Below are positions 1-8,529 of a stretch of DNA of 64,000 nt, one piece after another (the stretch's first letter is position 1; each line of letters begins with the position of its first letter). The translations under genes and the position numbers were made by a program. This DNA is from Methanotorris igneus Kol 5 (GTDB lineage Archaea; AGJL01; Methanococci; Methanococcales; Methanococcaceae): NCBI RefSeq assembly GCF_000214415.1, contig NC_015562.1, forward strand, positions 868,001 through 932,000, written 5' to 3'. The notes beneath the pieces are model-generated. The model was not told where the DNA came from, searched no databases, and saw nothing but the letters and a program-made list of their open reading frames with translations.

Positions 1-2
1 TT

Positions 3-965
3 GCAAAACAAACAAAATCAAAAAGAAAGAACTTTGGATTTGCAGGAACCAAGGACAAATTTGCCATAACTACCCAAAGAGTAGGGTGTTTTGGTGTAAG
101 TATTGAGGACTTAAAGAAGGTAAACATCCCAAACATAACATTGAGAGACTTTCAAAAAACCAACAAAAAACTTAAAATTGGTTGTTTATGGGGGAATAGA
201 TTCACGATAAAAGTTAGAGATGTAGAAGTTGATAAATCTGAGCTGGATAATATTTTAAAAGAACTCTCAAAATTAAAATACGTATTGAATTACTTTGGAA
301 TTCAAAGATTTGGGAGTGTAAGGCCAATAACTCATGTTGTTGGTAAGTTTATAGTGCAGAGGGACTTTGAAAGTGCATTTTATGCCTATTGTGGAACTCC
401 TTTACCATACGATGGTGAGAAATCAAAAGAAGCAAGATCTTTAGTTGATGAAGGAAAATTTAAGGAAGCTCTAAAAATTTATCCGAGGATATTCTACTAT
501 GAGAAGAGGATGATTAAGTATTATTTAAAGCATAGAGATTATAAAAAATCTTTTAATGTCCTACCTCCACAACTAAAATCTATGTTTGTAAATGCATATC
601 AGTCCTATCTATTCAATGAAATGATAAATGAAAGATATAAGTACGGATTTGAGCCGTTAGAGGGAGATATTTTAAAAGATGGTCTTCCTACGGGAGCATT
701 GATTGGCTATAATTCAAAATTTGCAGATGGGATTCAAGGAGAAATTGAAAGAGATATATTGGAAAGAGAAGGCATAAAATTAGAGGATTTCAAAATTAAA
801 GGTTTTGGCAATTTCTTTGGAGATCGAAGGCCATTAATAGCAAGAATATATGATTTAGAGTATAGAATTGATGATGATGGTTATGTTTTGAGGTTTAAAT
901 TGGAGAAGGGAACTTATGCAACTTCTGTATTAAGAGAATTTATTGATAAAAAAATTAATATATAA
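3..965 (+). CDS. truD: tRNA pseudouridine synthase D, 5' end cut off
   Basis: This enzyme isomerises a uridine in tRNA to pseudouridine (U13 in the bacterial family). The window opens inside the gene: the reading frame is already open at base 3 and encodes the family's catalytic-loop motif FGFAGTKDK, with the presumed catalytic Asp, at about bases 33-60. The visible 320 codons cover the rest of the catalytic core, with the family signatures FGIQRFGS, NAYQSYLFNEM and LPTGALIG, and end at TAA 963-965. A methionine at 141 lies downstream of the catalytic motif and cannot be the true start. The next element downstream is a candidate structured RNA on the same strand. The family assignment is firm; the N-terminus lies outside the window. 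Confidence 0.93.
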   Translation, partial: AKQTKSKRKNFGFAGTKDKFAITTQRVGCFGVSIEDLKKVNIPNITLRDFQKTNKKLKIGCLWGNRFTIKVRDVEVDKSELDNILKELSKLKYVLNYFGIQRFGSVRPITHVVGKFIVQRDFESAFYAYCGTPLPYDGEKSKEARSLVDEGKFKEALKIYPRIFYYEKRMIKYYLKHRDYKKSFNVLPPQLKSMFVNAYQSYLFNEMINERYKYGFEPLEGDILKDGLPTGALIGYNSKFADGIQGEIERDILEREGIKLEDFKIKGFGNFFGDRRPLIARIYDLEYRIDDDGYVLRFKLEKGTYATSVLREFIDKKINI

Positions 966-994
966 GTAATCAAAAATATATAACTGTCCTTTTT

Positions 995-1110
995 TAGGCA
1001 TGGACCTTCTAGGGATGAAAGTGCCTAAGGACGTTCTGGCTACACGGCGGCCGTATCGAGTAGCCATCAGGCATCGATGAAGATGCGGTTTTCCAAAGCC
1101 AGATACATTT
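995..1110 (+). ncRNA. candidate structured RNA, H/ACA-like
   Basis: A GC-rich island in an AT-rich spacer, about 15-20 bases after a TATA-like box at 973-982. Visible pairings: 995-1000 with 1022-1027; 1035-1041 (TCTGGCT) with 1097-1103 (AGCCAGA), perfect; a hairpin 1071-1075/1082-1086 with loop GATGAA, which resembles a kink-loop; and an alternative stem 1038-1043 with 1060-1065 that excludes the second pairing. Directly after the closing stem comes ACA at 1105-1107 and then a T run, as expected at the 3' end of an archaeal H/ACA guide RNA. GC-rich islands of this kind in AT-rich hyperthermophiles are often ncRNAs. The exact class and ends are inferred. Confidence 0.55.
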
Positions 1111-1133
1111 TTCGTTCATTTTGTTTATTATTG

Positions 1134-1255
1134 TTTATAGTTGTTTGCCTTACTTCTTAACCTTTATTTGGAATTTTACAATGATTTATTATCCTTTTAA
1201 AAAATAAATGGCAAAACAAAGTTTTGCCGTATAAAATTAGCAAACAACTATAGTT
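1134..1255. repeat. palindromic repeat, family A (copy 1)
   Basis: Inverted termini TATAGTTGTTTGC (left, about 1135) and GCAAACAACTATA (right, ending about 1253) enclose an internal hairpin, GGCAAAAC/GTTTTGCC followed by GTATAA. The same termini and internal hairpin recur at 17.45, 48.9 and 62.6 kb. The flanks are imperfect direct repeats: TTTTCGTTCATTTTGTTTAT before the element and TTTTCGCTTATTTTATTTAT after it, suggesting a long target duplication. Confidence 0.7.
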
Positions 1256-1258
1256 TTG

Positions 1259-1414
1259 ATGTCCTGTAAGTTTTCGCTTATTTTATTTATAGTCTTAGAT
1301 ATTATTGAAAAAGAAGAAGATTTTGAAACTCAGTTATTGTCTCATGAGTTATTGGTAAAATCATTGGTGGAAACAATTTTAATCGAAGAAAACAGGCAAA
1401 GGAATAAAAAATAA
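1259..1414 (+). CDS. possible 51-residue small protein
   Basis: A short open frame from ATG 1259 to TAA 1412. The product has a hydrophobic N-terminus (SLILFIVLDII) followed by a charged, probably helical half ending ENRQRNKK. It starts at the edge of the palindromic repeat and runs through the repeat's right-hand flanking duplication, so its 5' part may be recent. No convincing ribosome binding site is visible. It ends two bases before the stop of the convergent Fe-S protein gene. It could equally be the tail of a gene broken by the repeat. No family recognised. Confidence 0.25.
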   Translation: MSCKFSLILFIVLDIIEKEEDFETQLLSHELLVKSLVETILIEENRQRNKK

Positions 1415-1416
1415 AT

Positions 1417-2070
1417 TTAGAACACCTTCAAATCAATACCTTCAATATAAACTCTTTTTCCCTCAACCTCTACAACAACACCACTATGAACCTTTTGCAT
1501 CATGCAGTGTTCAGGCAGGAATTTTACAGTTTTCCCAACTTCTGGAATTTTTTCCTCTTTAACAATTCCCTCAAATGCAACAACCATGGCAATTCCTACG
1601 TCCTTATAGTTGAATTCTTTATCATCTATCCTATGGCAAGGACCTATGAGATGAACCACATATAAACCATAATTCTTATCAATAACCTTAGCAAAATGTG
1701 TAATTGGGCATCCAAGGGGTCTATACCTTATTATATCCCCTACCTCAATCTCTTTTTTATCTAAGATTAATAGGGTCTCCCTACATGAATGTTCATTTGG
1801 TAATGGAGCCAATATAAAATCTGCTTTGTATCCATCTATTAATCCAATTATTTCTTTTTCTTCTTTTTCTAATTTAGTTTTCACATCTCTAAGTAATTCC
1901 TTTATTTTGTCAAGATTTTCTTTAAAATCTTCCCTAAACAAGAAAGGACATTTCTCAACATCTTCTCCTTTAAACAACGCCTCAGCAAATAAATCACATC
2001 TTTTATATCCACACGCTTTACAATTGTATTTTGGGAGTAAGTTTAGTATAGCGTTGATTCTTTCTTCCAT
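1417..2070 (-). CDS. Fe-S binding protein of a three-gene module
   Basis: Residues about 17-41 carry a four-cysteine motif of the Fes type (CKACGYKRC followed by a later CPF), expected to hold a [4Fe-4S] cluster. A charged helical segment follows, then a 120-residue C-terminal domain with further cysteines and histidines ([21 protein letters not shown]) that might bind metal. The start follows GGTGGTGAG. The gene lies 8 bases after a P-loop GTPase, which in turn follows an ABC-type ATPase, so the three form one minus-strand transcription unit. A role in assembling or inserting a metal cofactor is an inference from this combination. I do not recognise a characterised orthologue. Confidence 0.75.
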   Translation of the reverse strand: MEERINAILNLLPKYNCKACGYKRCDLFAEALFKGEDVEKCPFLFREDFKENLDKIKELLRDVKTKLEKEEKEIIGLIDGYKADFILAPLPNEHSCRETLLILDKKEIEVGDIIRYRPLGCPITHFAKVIDKNYGLYVVHLIGPCHRIDDKEFNYKDVGIAMVVAFEGIVKEEKIPEVGKTVKFLPEHCMMQKVHSGVVVEVEGKRVYIEGIDLKVF

Positions 2071-2078
2071 CTCACCAC

Positions 2079-2783
2079 CTATTCCCCAACATATTTCATA
2101 AAACCATCTATCCTTCTCAAAACACCCCTATGAAATTTCTTGGCAATTCTTGTTTCTCCTACACATAATGTGCAAATGCATAATGGAGCACTATGCCTTA
2201 ACTCCTCATTCTCCAAATTCTCAACATCCTTACACTCCAATATCTCCTTAGCAATCTCAGCACTACCCTGCCCACTTAACCCATTAACATCATAAATTCT
2301 ACATCTCGGATTCATTTCTAAAACTCTCTCCCTAAATACCTCCCTCTCCGCCTGAGAAACAATATCTCCCTTTGTTATAGCAACAACATCTGCACTCGTT
2401 AAGAAAGGTCCAACTTTTCTTGGTGTATTTGGGCCGCATGTGGCATCAATTACACAAATTCCCAAACTGTTTTTTGTATATGGTGCACATCTGTGACACA
2501 AACCTGCAGTTTCAACAATTAAAATATCCGCATTCTGCTCCTTAGCCCACTCAACCATTTCCTCTATATTGTAGATGGCAAAATGATCAGGACACATATC
2601 CTTACTTAACCCCACCAAAACAGGAACGCCCAACTTTTTATATCTCACATCATCATCAGTATATAAGCAATCAATCTTAACCACCGCTGGATGGCATCCT
2701 CTATCCTTCAAATGTCTTATTGTGTGGATTAGGAGGGATGTTTTTCCTGCTCCTGGAGTTCCAGCAACAATCACAATCTTCAT
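2079..2783 (-). CDS. HypB/UreG-like P-loop GTPase
   Basis: The N-terminus [16 protein letters not shown] is a Walker A loop. A Walker B-like [10 protein letters not shown] at about residues 90-100 and TKGD, in the position of the NKxD base-specificity motif, place it with SIMIBI metallochaperone GTPases (HypB, UreG, CooC). Cysteine pairs in HRCAP and near the C-terminus (PLCICTLC) suggest metal or Fe-S binding. The first ATG preceded by AGGTGGA is at 2783; an in-frame upstream codon has no better signal. It sits between the ABC ATPase and the Fe-S protein. It is probably a maturation factor for a metalloenzyme, target unknown. It lacks the His-rich region of classical HypB. Confidence 0.75.
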   Translation of the reverse strand: MKIVIVAGTPGAGKTSLLIHTIRHLKDRGCHPAVVKIDCLYTDDDVRYKKLGVPVLVGLSKDMCPDHFAIYNIEEMVEWAKEQNADILIVETAGLCHRCAPYTKNSLGICVIDATCGPNTPRKVGPFLTSADVVAITKGDIVSQAEREVFRERVLEMNPRCRIYDVNGLSGQGSAEIAKEILECKDVENLENEELRHSAPLCICTLCVGETRIAKKFHRGVLRRIDGFMKYVGE

Positions 2784-2845
2784 AAATTCCACCTTTTACA
2801 CCGTTAATCACATTAACAAAAATCATAATTATAAATTCCATTAAA

Positions 2846-3625
2846 TTAACAAAAGAGTTCTAACTCCTTTAAAGTTAATCTTTCTCCATGTCTGACTTTT
2901 TCCCTCAACATAAGCATCCAATTGTCTATCTCACCTAATCTCCTTGAAACTTCCTTTTCCTCCTCTGTTGTTTCAATAACTTCCTTCATTCCACCATTTT
3001 TCATAACTACCCTTCTATCCGTTATTAACGCCAAAACTGGGTCATGAGTAATAACTAAAACAATCTTCCCATGTCCAGCCAATAACTCCAATGCCTCATG
3101 CTTCTTAATTCCAGCGTTTTCAATCTCATCTATCAATACAATTGGGGAATCACTTATAACCGCAATATCTGCAACCATCAAACTCCTTGACTGTCCTCCA
3201 CTCAATATTGTAAGAGGGCAATCCTTATCAATTGGCTCTCCAGTCAACTTATTAGCTAATTTTATAACTTTATCAACAATCCCATCTTTTTCAATACCCC
3301 TACTCTTTGCATGCATAAGCAAAAACTCCTCAACAGTCATATCTGCCAAAAAATGCATGTTTTGTGAAAGTTGGGCAATTCTCCTCTTTCTTGGATCTCT
3401 CCTCATCTCTACTGGAGGCACTTCTCCATTCACCAAGATTCTTCTTTTTGATATGGTATCTCCCTGTGCTAACTGCTCAATATCACTTATTAAATTTGAT
3501 TTTCCACTACCTGTTGGTCCAACAACCCCTAAAATCTCTCCTTTTTTTATTGTTAGCTCCCTAACTCTTTCTGGATTACCAAACTTATCATACCCACCCA
3601 AAATAGTAATTTCCTTTATATCCAT
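2846..3625 (-). CDS. ABC-type ATPase, soluble
   Basis: A stand-alone ABC nucleotide-binding domain of 259 residues: Walker A GPTGSGKS at about 36-43, signature [10 protein letters not shown] at about 140, Walker [12 protein letters not shown], and switch histidine in LVITHDP. No membrane segments occur here and no permease lies next to it, so a transport role is unlikely. A C-terminal helical tail follows the core. The gene is first in a minus-strand unit with the GTPase and Fe-S protein genes, 63 bases upstream of the GTPase start. The trio looks like an ATP- and GTP-driven cofactor assembly or reductive activation module; that function is inferred. Confidence 0.75.
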   Translation of the reverse strand: MDIKEITILGGYDKFGNPERVRELTIKKGEILGVVGPTGSGKSNLISDIEQLAQGDTISKRRILVNGEVPPVEMRRDPRKRRIAQLSQNMHFLADMTVEEFLLMHAKSRGIEKDGIVDKVIKLANKLTGEPIDKDCPLTILSGGQSRSLMVADIAVISDSPIVLIDEIENAGIKKHEALELLAGHGKIVLVITHDPVLALITDRRVVMKNGGMKEVIETTEEEKEVSRRLGEIDNWMLMLREKVRHGERLTLKELELFC

Positions 3626-3715
3626 GTGTATCCCATCATTTTTCTTTCTTTTAATTAAATGAAATCAAAAAATCAAAATAATAATTTTTAATTAACATTC
3701 AAAACTTCAAACTCC

Positions 3716-4471
3716 TTAAACCTTCCCAAACGTATCCCCTCTCAACCCTCTCCTTAATGTTTCAAGAGATATGACTTCATCATACGCTATGTTTCCTAAA
3801 TTGACACCACTTCCAAATTTTAAGATAAATTCTACCTGCTGATTCTTGTTTGGAGCCTCAAAAATTACCTTTTTGATATCAACATTCTTAGCCAGTATCT
3901 CCAATTCATCCTTCTTGACATTCCCTTTTTCATCAAACAAACCTATACATTTCCCGCTTTCTCTTCCCTCAATAATTACATAATCGGCTCCACATTCCAA
4001 ATCAAAGTTTATCAACTTTATCCTATCTTCTATCGTCAATTCCCTATCTTTCTCAACACTCTTTTTTCCTACTTCAGTAAGCACTATAAAGCCCTCATCC
4101 TTTGCTCTTTTTATTGCATATTTTCTATCTTCCAAACTAAAATCCATAGAACCATTAGAAATCTCTACCCCATCAAATCCCAAATCTTTGCACTCCTCCA
4201 AAAATTCATCAAACATACCCTTTGAAAACGCCGCCTCAAACAATGTTCCTCCAGGATATGTTTTTATGCCATATTCCTTGTAGATGCTTATTTTTTCTTT
4301 AACAACATCCCTATCTTGCACTGCACTTGTTCCCCAACCAAATTTAACAAAATCTATGTGTTTTCCACAAACTCTTAGATAATCTCTAATAAAATTCGGA
4401 GATAATCCCTTATCCAAAACCATAGTTATGCCTTCATCTCTCTCCTTACTTAAAAATGAAAACGCATTCAT
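3716..4471 (-). CDS. comA: phosphosulfolactate synthase
   Basis: Adds sulfite to phosphoenolpyruvate to make (2R)-phospho-3-sulfolactate, the first committed step of coenzyme M synthesis in the ComABC route. At 251 residues it is the usual family length. The N-terminal LDKGLSPNFI, the KFGWGTSA segment, YPGGTLFE and the EGRESGKC loop are characteristic of the ComA TIM barrel. It is divergent from hypE, with a spacer of about 250 bases that must hold both promoters. No other com genes are next to it. Confidence 0.93.
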   Translation of the reverse strand: MNAFSFLSKERDEGITMVLDKGLSPNFIRDYLRVCGKHIDFVKFGWGTSAVQDRDVVKEKISIYKEYGIKTYPGGTLFEAAFSKGMFDEFLEECKDLGFDGVEISNGSMDFSLEDRKYAIKRAKDEGFIVLTEVGKKSVEKDRELTIEDRIKLINFDLECGADYVIIEGRESGKCIGLFDEKGNVKKDELEILAKNVDIKKVIFEAPNKNQQVEFILKFGSGVNLGNIAYDEVISLETLRRGLRGDTFGKV

Positions 4472-4562
4472 ATTATCACTTTCATAAATTTGTTTTTTCT
4501 TATAGTAAAAATTTTTATGATTTTTTTATATTATAAGAATAATCTAAATTACTATTAGAAAA

Positions 4563-4727
4563 AGTTATATTTATATGTTGCGATATGATTTCAATATGAC
4601 AGACATAATACAAAAATAAAAATAATAATTAAAAATTAAAAATAACAATAAAACAAAATAAAAACAAAATAATAAGAGAAACAAGAAACAAATAGACAAT
4701 AAACAATAAAAATCAGGAGTGATTCTA
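4563..4727 (+). promoter_or_regulatory. hypE promoter and A-rich leader
   Basis: TTATATTTATATG at about 4564-4577 fits an archaeal TATA box. Roughly 100 bases of almost pure A and T with very few G or C follow, then AGGAGTGAT at 4715-4723, a near-ideal ribosome binding site 4 bases before ATG 4728. Because that site contains an in-frame GTG (4719), the ATG is the better start. Confidence 0.55.
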
Positions 4728-5732
4728 ATGAAAATAACGAGAATGCATGGTGCTGGTGGAAAAGTCATGCAAGATTTAATCAAAGAGGTTATTTTAAGCA
4801 ATTTAGAAAAGACCTCAGTAAATGGTGGAATTGGGCTGGAGTGTTTAGATGACGCCTCAACAATACCAATTGGGGATAAGGAGATTGTTTTTACTGTTGA
4901 TGGTCACACCGTTAAGCCAATATTTTTCCCTGGTGGAGATATCGGAAGGTTGGCGGTTTGTGGAACAGTAAATGATTTAGCAGTTATGGGAGCAAAGCCA
5001 CTTGCTTTGTCCTTATCATTAATATTGCCTGAGGGGTTTGAGATTGAAAAACTTGATAAAATAATGAAATCAATAAACGAAGCATGTAAAGAGGCAGACG
5101 TAGCAGTAATAACAGGCGACACAAAGATTTCTAATGTTGATGATATCATCATCTCTTCCGCTGGAATAGGGATAGTTGATAAGGGGAAAGCCATTAGAGA
5201 TAGTGGCATGAAAGATGGAGATGCAATTATCGTCTCTGGGAATATTGGAGAGCATGGGCTGGCAATTTTATTATCAAGGGAAAGATTTGAATTTGATGCA
5301 GACATAAAATCAGACGTGGCCCCACTAAACAAGATGATTGAAATGGTCTTAAATGAGGGGATAGAAGTTCATGCAATGAAAGACCCTACAAGGGGAGGAT
5401 TGGCAAATGCATTAAATGAGATGGCAGAGAAAAGCGGATTGGGAATAGATATATATGAAGATAAAATCCCAATTAGTGAAGAAGTCCAATCTATGGCAGA
5501 TATCCTTGGAATAGATCCCTTAACAGTTGCAAATGAAGGAAAGGTTGTTATGGCAGTTAAAAGAGAAGATGCCAAAAGATGCTTGGAGATCTTAAGAAAG
5601 CATCCACTTGGAAAAAATGCAGAAATTATTGGTTACGCCACAAAAGAACACAAAGGCGTCATAATGGAGACAATCGTTGGGAAAAGGATAATCGATACCC
5701 CTATTGGCGATCCTATCCCAAGAGTTTGTTAA
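4728..5732 (+). CDS. hypE: hydrogenase maturation protein HypE
   Basis: HypE dehydrates the carbamoylated C-terminal cysteine to a thiocyanate and donates cyanide to the [NiFe] hydrogenase iron centre. The protein (334 residues) has the PurM/ThiL-like fold markers FTVDGHTVKPIFFPGGDIG and KDPTRGGLA, and ends in PIGDPIPRVC, with the terminal Cys that carries the cyano group. bpsA follows after only 20 bases, so they are probably co-transcribed although functionally unrelated. A short stretch closely resembling codons 149-159 of this gene is found as a scrap at 8157-8190. Confidence 0.96.
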   Translation: MKITRMHGAGGKVMQDLIKEVILSNLEKTSVNGGIGLECLDDASTIPIGDKEIVFTVDGHTVKPIFFPGGDIGRLAVCGTVNDLAVMGAKPLALSLSLILPEGFEIEKLDKIMKSINEACKEADVAVITGDTKISNVDDIIISSAGIGIVDKGKAIRDSGMKDGDAIIVSGNIGEHGLAILLSRERFEFDADIKSDVAPLNKMIEMVLNEGIEVHAMKDPTRGGLANALNEMAEKSGLGIDIYEDKIPISEEVQSMADILGIDPLTVANEGKVVMAVKREDAKRCLEILRKHPLGKNAEIIGYATKEHKGVIMETIVGKRIIDTPIGDPIPRVC

Positions 5733-5752
5733 ATTAAATTTTGGTTGATATT

Positions 5753-6928
5753 ATGAAAATCATTGGCAAAATAGGAAAAGGAAAAAAAGAAGTTGAAGAA
5801 AAAGATGTTATAAAACCAATTTTGTTAAAGGAAGTTGCAAGAAAAGCAGATATTGCAGAAGGAGAGAGGGCTGTTGAAGATATTTTGAGATGTATATACA
5901 GAAACCAGCCCATATCCACCAAAAAAATTGGGCAGTATGTTAAATTACCACTACCCATTGTTGCAAAAGTTAGGACATTATTGGAAAGGGCTAAAATACT
6001 TGATAGAGAAGAAAAAGGGGCAGTATTAACAGAAATTGGTAAAGAGTTCGTTGAGAAAGAATTAAAATTAAAAATGAAGCATGATTTAACGTGTCCATTG
6101 TGCAATGGCAAAGGTATCGTTTTGGATGAGATGTTTGAAGAGATACTGAAAAAACAAAAAGAATATGCAAAGAAAAGACCAATAGCAAATACAACAATTG
6201 ACCAATCTTATGCTACACCAGAGACTGCCATTTATAGAGCTGCATTAATGGCACAAAGAGGGGATTTGGAAGGAAAAAGAGTTTTGTTCGTAGGAGACGA
6301 TGATTTAACATCAATCCCAACGGCATTAACTAATTTGTGTGAAGAAGTTGTTGTTGTAGATATTGATGAGAGGTTGCTAAAGTTAATTGATGATGTTTCA
6401 AAAAAGGAGAATCTAAACATAAAAACGATAAAACATGATTTAAGAAATCCACTTCCAGAAAAATTAAAAAATAAATTTGATGTAATTTTTACCGATCCAC
6501 CTTACACATTAAATGGCATGAAATTGTTTCTTTCAAGAGGAATTGAAGGTTTAGGGGATGAGGGGGTTGCATATTTAGCATTTTCCCATAAACCAATTGA
6601 TGAGTGGATTGAAGTTCAAAAAACCTTATCTGAAATGGGATTTGTTATCTATGAGCTAATTCCTGGATTCAATTTGTATGAAGGTAGCGAAATCATTGGG
6701 AACACTACATTCTTAGCGAGATTAATTGGAAAAAATCTAAAGCCAATCATTGGAGATACTGAAAAAATCTATACTGGAGAAGTTAAACCAACCTTAAGAT
6801 ACTATAAATGTTTAAAATGTGGAAAGATTCATGAAGTTGGTGATAAAATAAAACGAGTTGAAGATTTAATCTGCGAATGTGGAGGACAAAAATTTTCTAT
6901 GGTCAAGAGAAAGAAAATTAAGAACTAA
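5753..6928 (+). CDS. bpsA: branched-chain polyamine synthase BpsA
   Basis: Transfers aminopropyl groups from decarboxylated S-adenosylmethionine to spermidine to give N4-bis(aminopropyl)spermidine, a branched polyamine of thermophiles. The product has an N-terminal winged-helix domain (about 25-105), a small CPLCNGKG cysteine motif, a Rossmann aminopropyltransferase core with the family GDDDLTS motif and TDPPYT, and a C-terminal zinc-ribbon-like CLKCGK...CECGG. Start ATG 5753 is preceded by GGTTGAT; an in-frame TTG 12 bases upstream overlaps that site. It lies directly downstream of hypE. Confidence 0.92.
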   Translation: MKIIGKIGKGKKEVEEKDVIKPILLKEVARKADIAEGERAVEDILRCIYRNQPISTKKIGQYVKLPLPIVAKVRTLLERAKILDREEKGAVLTEIGKEFVEKELKLKMKHDLTCPLCNGKGIVLDEMFEEILKKQKEYAKKRPIANTTIDQSYATPETAIYRAALMAQRGDLEGKRVLFVGDDDLTSIPTALTNLCEEVVVVDIDERLLKLIDDVSKKENLNIKTIKHDLRNPLPEKLKNKFDVIFTDPPYTLNGMKLFLSRGIEGLGDEGVAYLAFSHKPIDEWIEVQKTLSEMGFVIYELIPGFNLYEGSEIIGNTTFLARLIGKNLKPIIGDTEKIYTGEVKPTLRYYKCLKCGKIHEVGDKIKRVEDLICECGGQKFSMVKRKKIKN

Positions 6929-7038
6929 AATTAAACACATATATAATTTTGATCATTTTATTCTTTTTATGATTTTTTGTATGTTGCAACATAAATCAAT
7001 TAATCCAAATTAATTAATATTTATTAGTAAAAATTAAG

Positions 7039-7110
7039 AGCCGGGGGTGGGATTCGAACCCACGTAAAGCGGATCTGCAGTCCGCTGCCTAGCCACTAGA
7101 CTACCCCGGC
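7039..7110 (-). tRNA. tRNA-Cys (GCA)
   Basis: A full cloverleaf on the minus strand: acceptor GCCGGGG pairs with CCCCGGC, the anticodon loop CTGCAGA carries GCA, and the T arm has GGTTCGAATC. The discriminator base is U, as expected for Cys. No CCA is encoded, unlike the other four tRNA genes in the window. Confidence 0.96.
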
Positions 7111-7253
7111 AATGTGGGCATAGGTATGATTAACACTACCCCTATATAAACTTTTTGGTTTTTATTTATAAATGTAAATATTCAAATTATTTTAATTATT
7201 CAAAAAATATACACATATCTACTTATAGGATTCACATAGGTATTTAACTACAA

Positions 7254-7550
7254 GGGGTCTGTCCATCATGAGAATTTAGGAGTAAATGTGAATAAAAGTG
7301 CTTCCGCTTAAATTAACCCTCACGATGGACTTGGGTGACATTGGTCTCAACTCTCCTCTGGGTTCATTGGAGAGTAAATCATCGACCTCCACCCCAGTCA
7401 CGGACATAAAAACCTAACGGTTTTTAAGTTCCCGTCGCTTCGCTCCGGGAGAACCCCAACTCCGCCAAATGGTTTTGCCAATAACCCCTGACCCTTCTTG
7501 GGACCCCATTTTACTCCCGCATCTGGGCAGGAGTATAAAAACAAACTCCC
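7254..7550 (-). mobile_element. relic of the TnpB element right end (solo guide-RNA end)
   Basis: Bases 7254-7397 match 15915-16058, the 3' end and right terminus of the TnpB element, with only a few substitutions. They include the terminal inverted pair GTCCATC(A/G)TGAG / CTCACGATGGAC. Further on, the part encoding the first zinc-finger cysteines is recognisable, but about 110 bases are missing and an unrelated hairpin-rich segment (about 7400-7450) is present. No TnpB could be made from it. What is preserved is the part that in active TnpB elements is transcribed into the guide-bearing omega RNA. Confidence 0.75.
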
Positions 7551-8156
7551 AACCGAAATCGTACTGACTTACAAGATTAAACAATTAGCAGTTATACATT
7601 ATTATTGTATATATAGTTTTCTAATACATTATTGATCACTAGTAATCACAAATACACATATAAAACACAACAGTTTCAAACGGCTCATCTTCAGGTAAAA
7701 ATTTTTAAGATTAAAGTCATAATTTTAAATAAAATTAAATTTCATAAAAATTACGTAATTTATACTACAAATGAGTATTAACTAAGTATTCAAAAAAATT
7801 TCAAAAAATTATTTTTACTCTAATTCCCACCACATATTTAAATATTTATGAATGTTAATTGATTTTTTATCTTTTTAATGGTATTGCTTTTTAATAATAA
7901 AGTTAAAGAATAACATTAAGTAATAATATTTTAGCCTTTACTTCATATTTTTGAATATTTAGCATGAATTAACCTCATCACCTTCTTAATCATTGTAAAG
8001 CAATTAAAAAACACAAAACCCATAACATTTAAAGAATTTTGATATAACTACATATTTATATGTTTGATGGGAACTACGGTTTCTAAATATTTTTGTGCCG
8101 GGACTATATTTTCCATAGTTAAATCATAAACAATCCAAAATATTTTTAGACAACTT
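7551..8156. other. long spacer without a recognisable gene
   Basis: AT-rich sequence with stop codons in all frames. No reading frame, tRNA or clear repeat was seen. Together with the flanking TnpB relic and the hypE-like scrap it has the look of decayed DNA between two tRNA genes. Confidence 0.5.
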
Positions 8157-8215
8157 ATAGTTGACAAGGGAGAAGCTATTAGAGATAGGATTAAACAATA
8201 CCGAAAAGGATATAT
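8157..8215 (+). pseudogene. hypE-like fragment
   Basis: Bases 8157-8190 differ at only about 4 of 34 positions from 5172-5205 inside hypE and would encode IVDKGEAIRD against IVDKGKAIRD there. The frame stays open only to TAA at about 8214, and no other part of hypE is recognisable nearby. It is most simply a leftover of a duplicated or displaced hypE segment. Chance similarity cannot be excluded at this length. Confidence 0.4.
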
Positions 8216-8318
8216 ATTCCTTCAATAATATTGGGGACATATACGAAACACGGAGAACGGGAAAATCGGTAGGCCATGGGATCTAAATATATAAATTCAT
8301 TATGTTGAGCAATCGAAA

Positions 8319-8330
8319 CATATTTATATC
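8319..8330 (+). promoter_or_regulatory. TATA box of tRNA-Ser
   Basis: CATATTTATATC, 33-44 bases before the mature tRNA-Ser 5' end and preceded by a purine-rich CGAAA that can serve as the TFB element. Confidence 0.6.
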
Positions 8331-8362
8331 GCATAATGTAAAATAAAGTATGGCTTTTTTGA

Positions 8363-8448
8363 GCAGAGGTAGCCTAGCCCGGCCAAGGCGTGGGACTGGA
8401 GATCCCATGGGGCTCTGCCCCGCGGGGGTTCAAATCCCCCCCTCTGCG
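8363..8448 (+). tRNA. tRNA-Ser (GGA)
   Basis: Acceptor GCAGAGG/CCTCTGC, anticodon loop CTGGAGA with GGA, and a long variable arm (GGGGCTCTGCCCC) typical of serine tRNAs. The discriminator is G and CCA is encoded at 8449-8451. Confidence 0.96.
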
Positions 8449-8529
8449 CCACTGATTTTCCCGTTCTTTTTAAATATTTCAACACAAGATTTATTTTTAT
8501 AAACACGATTATTCTTTGGAGGTGCAACA

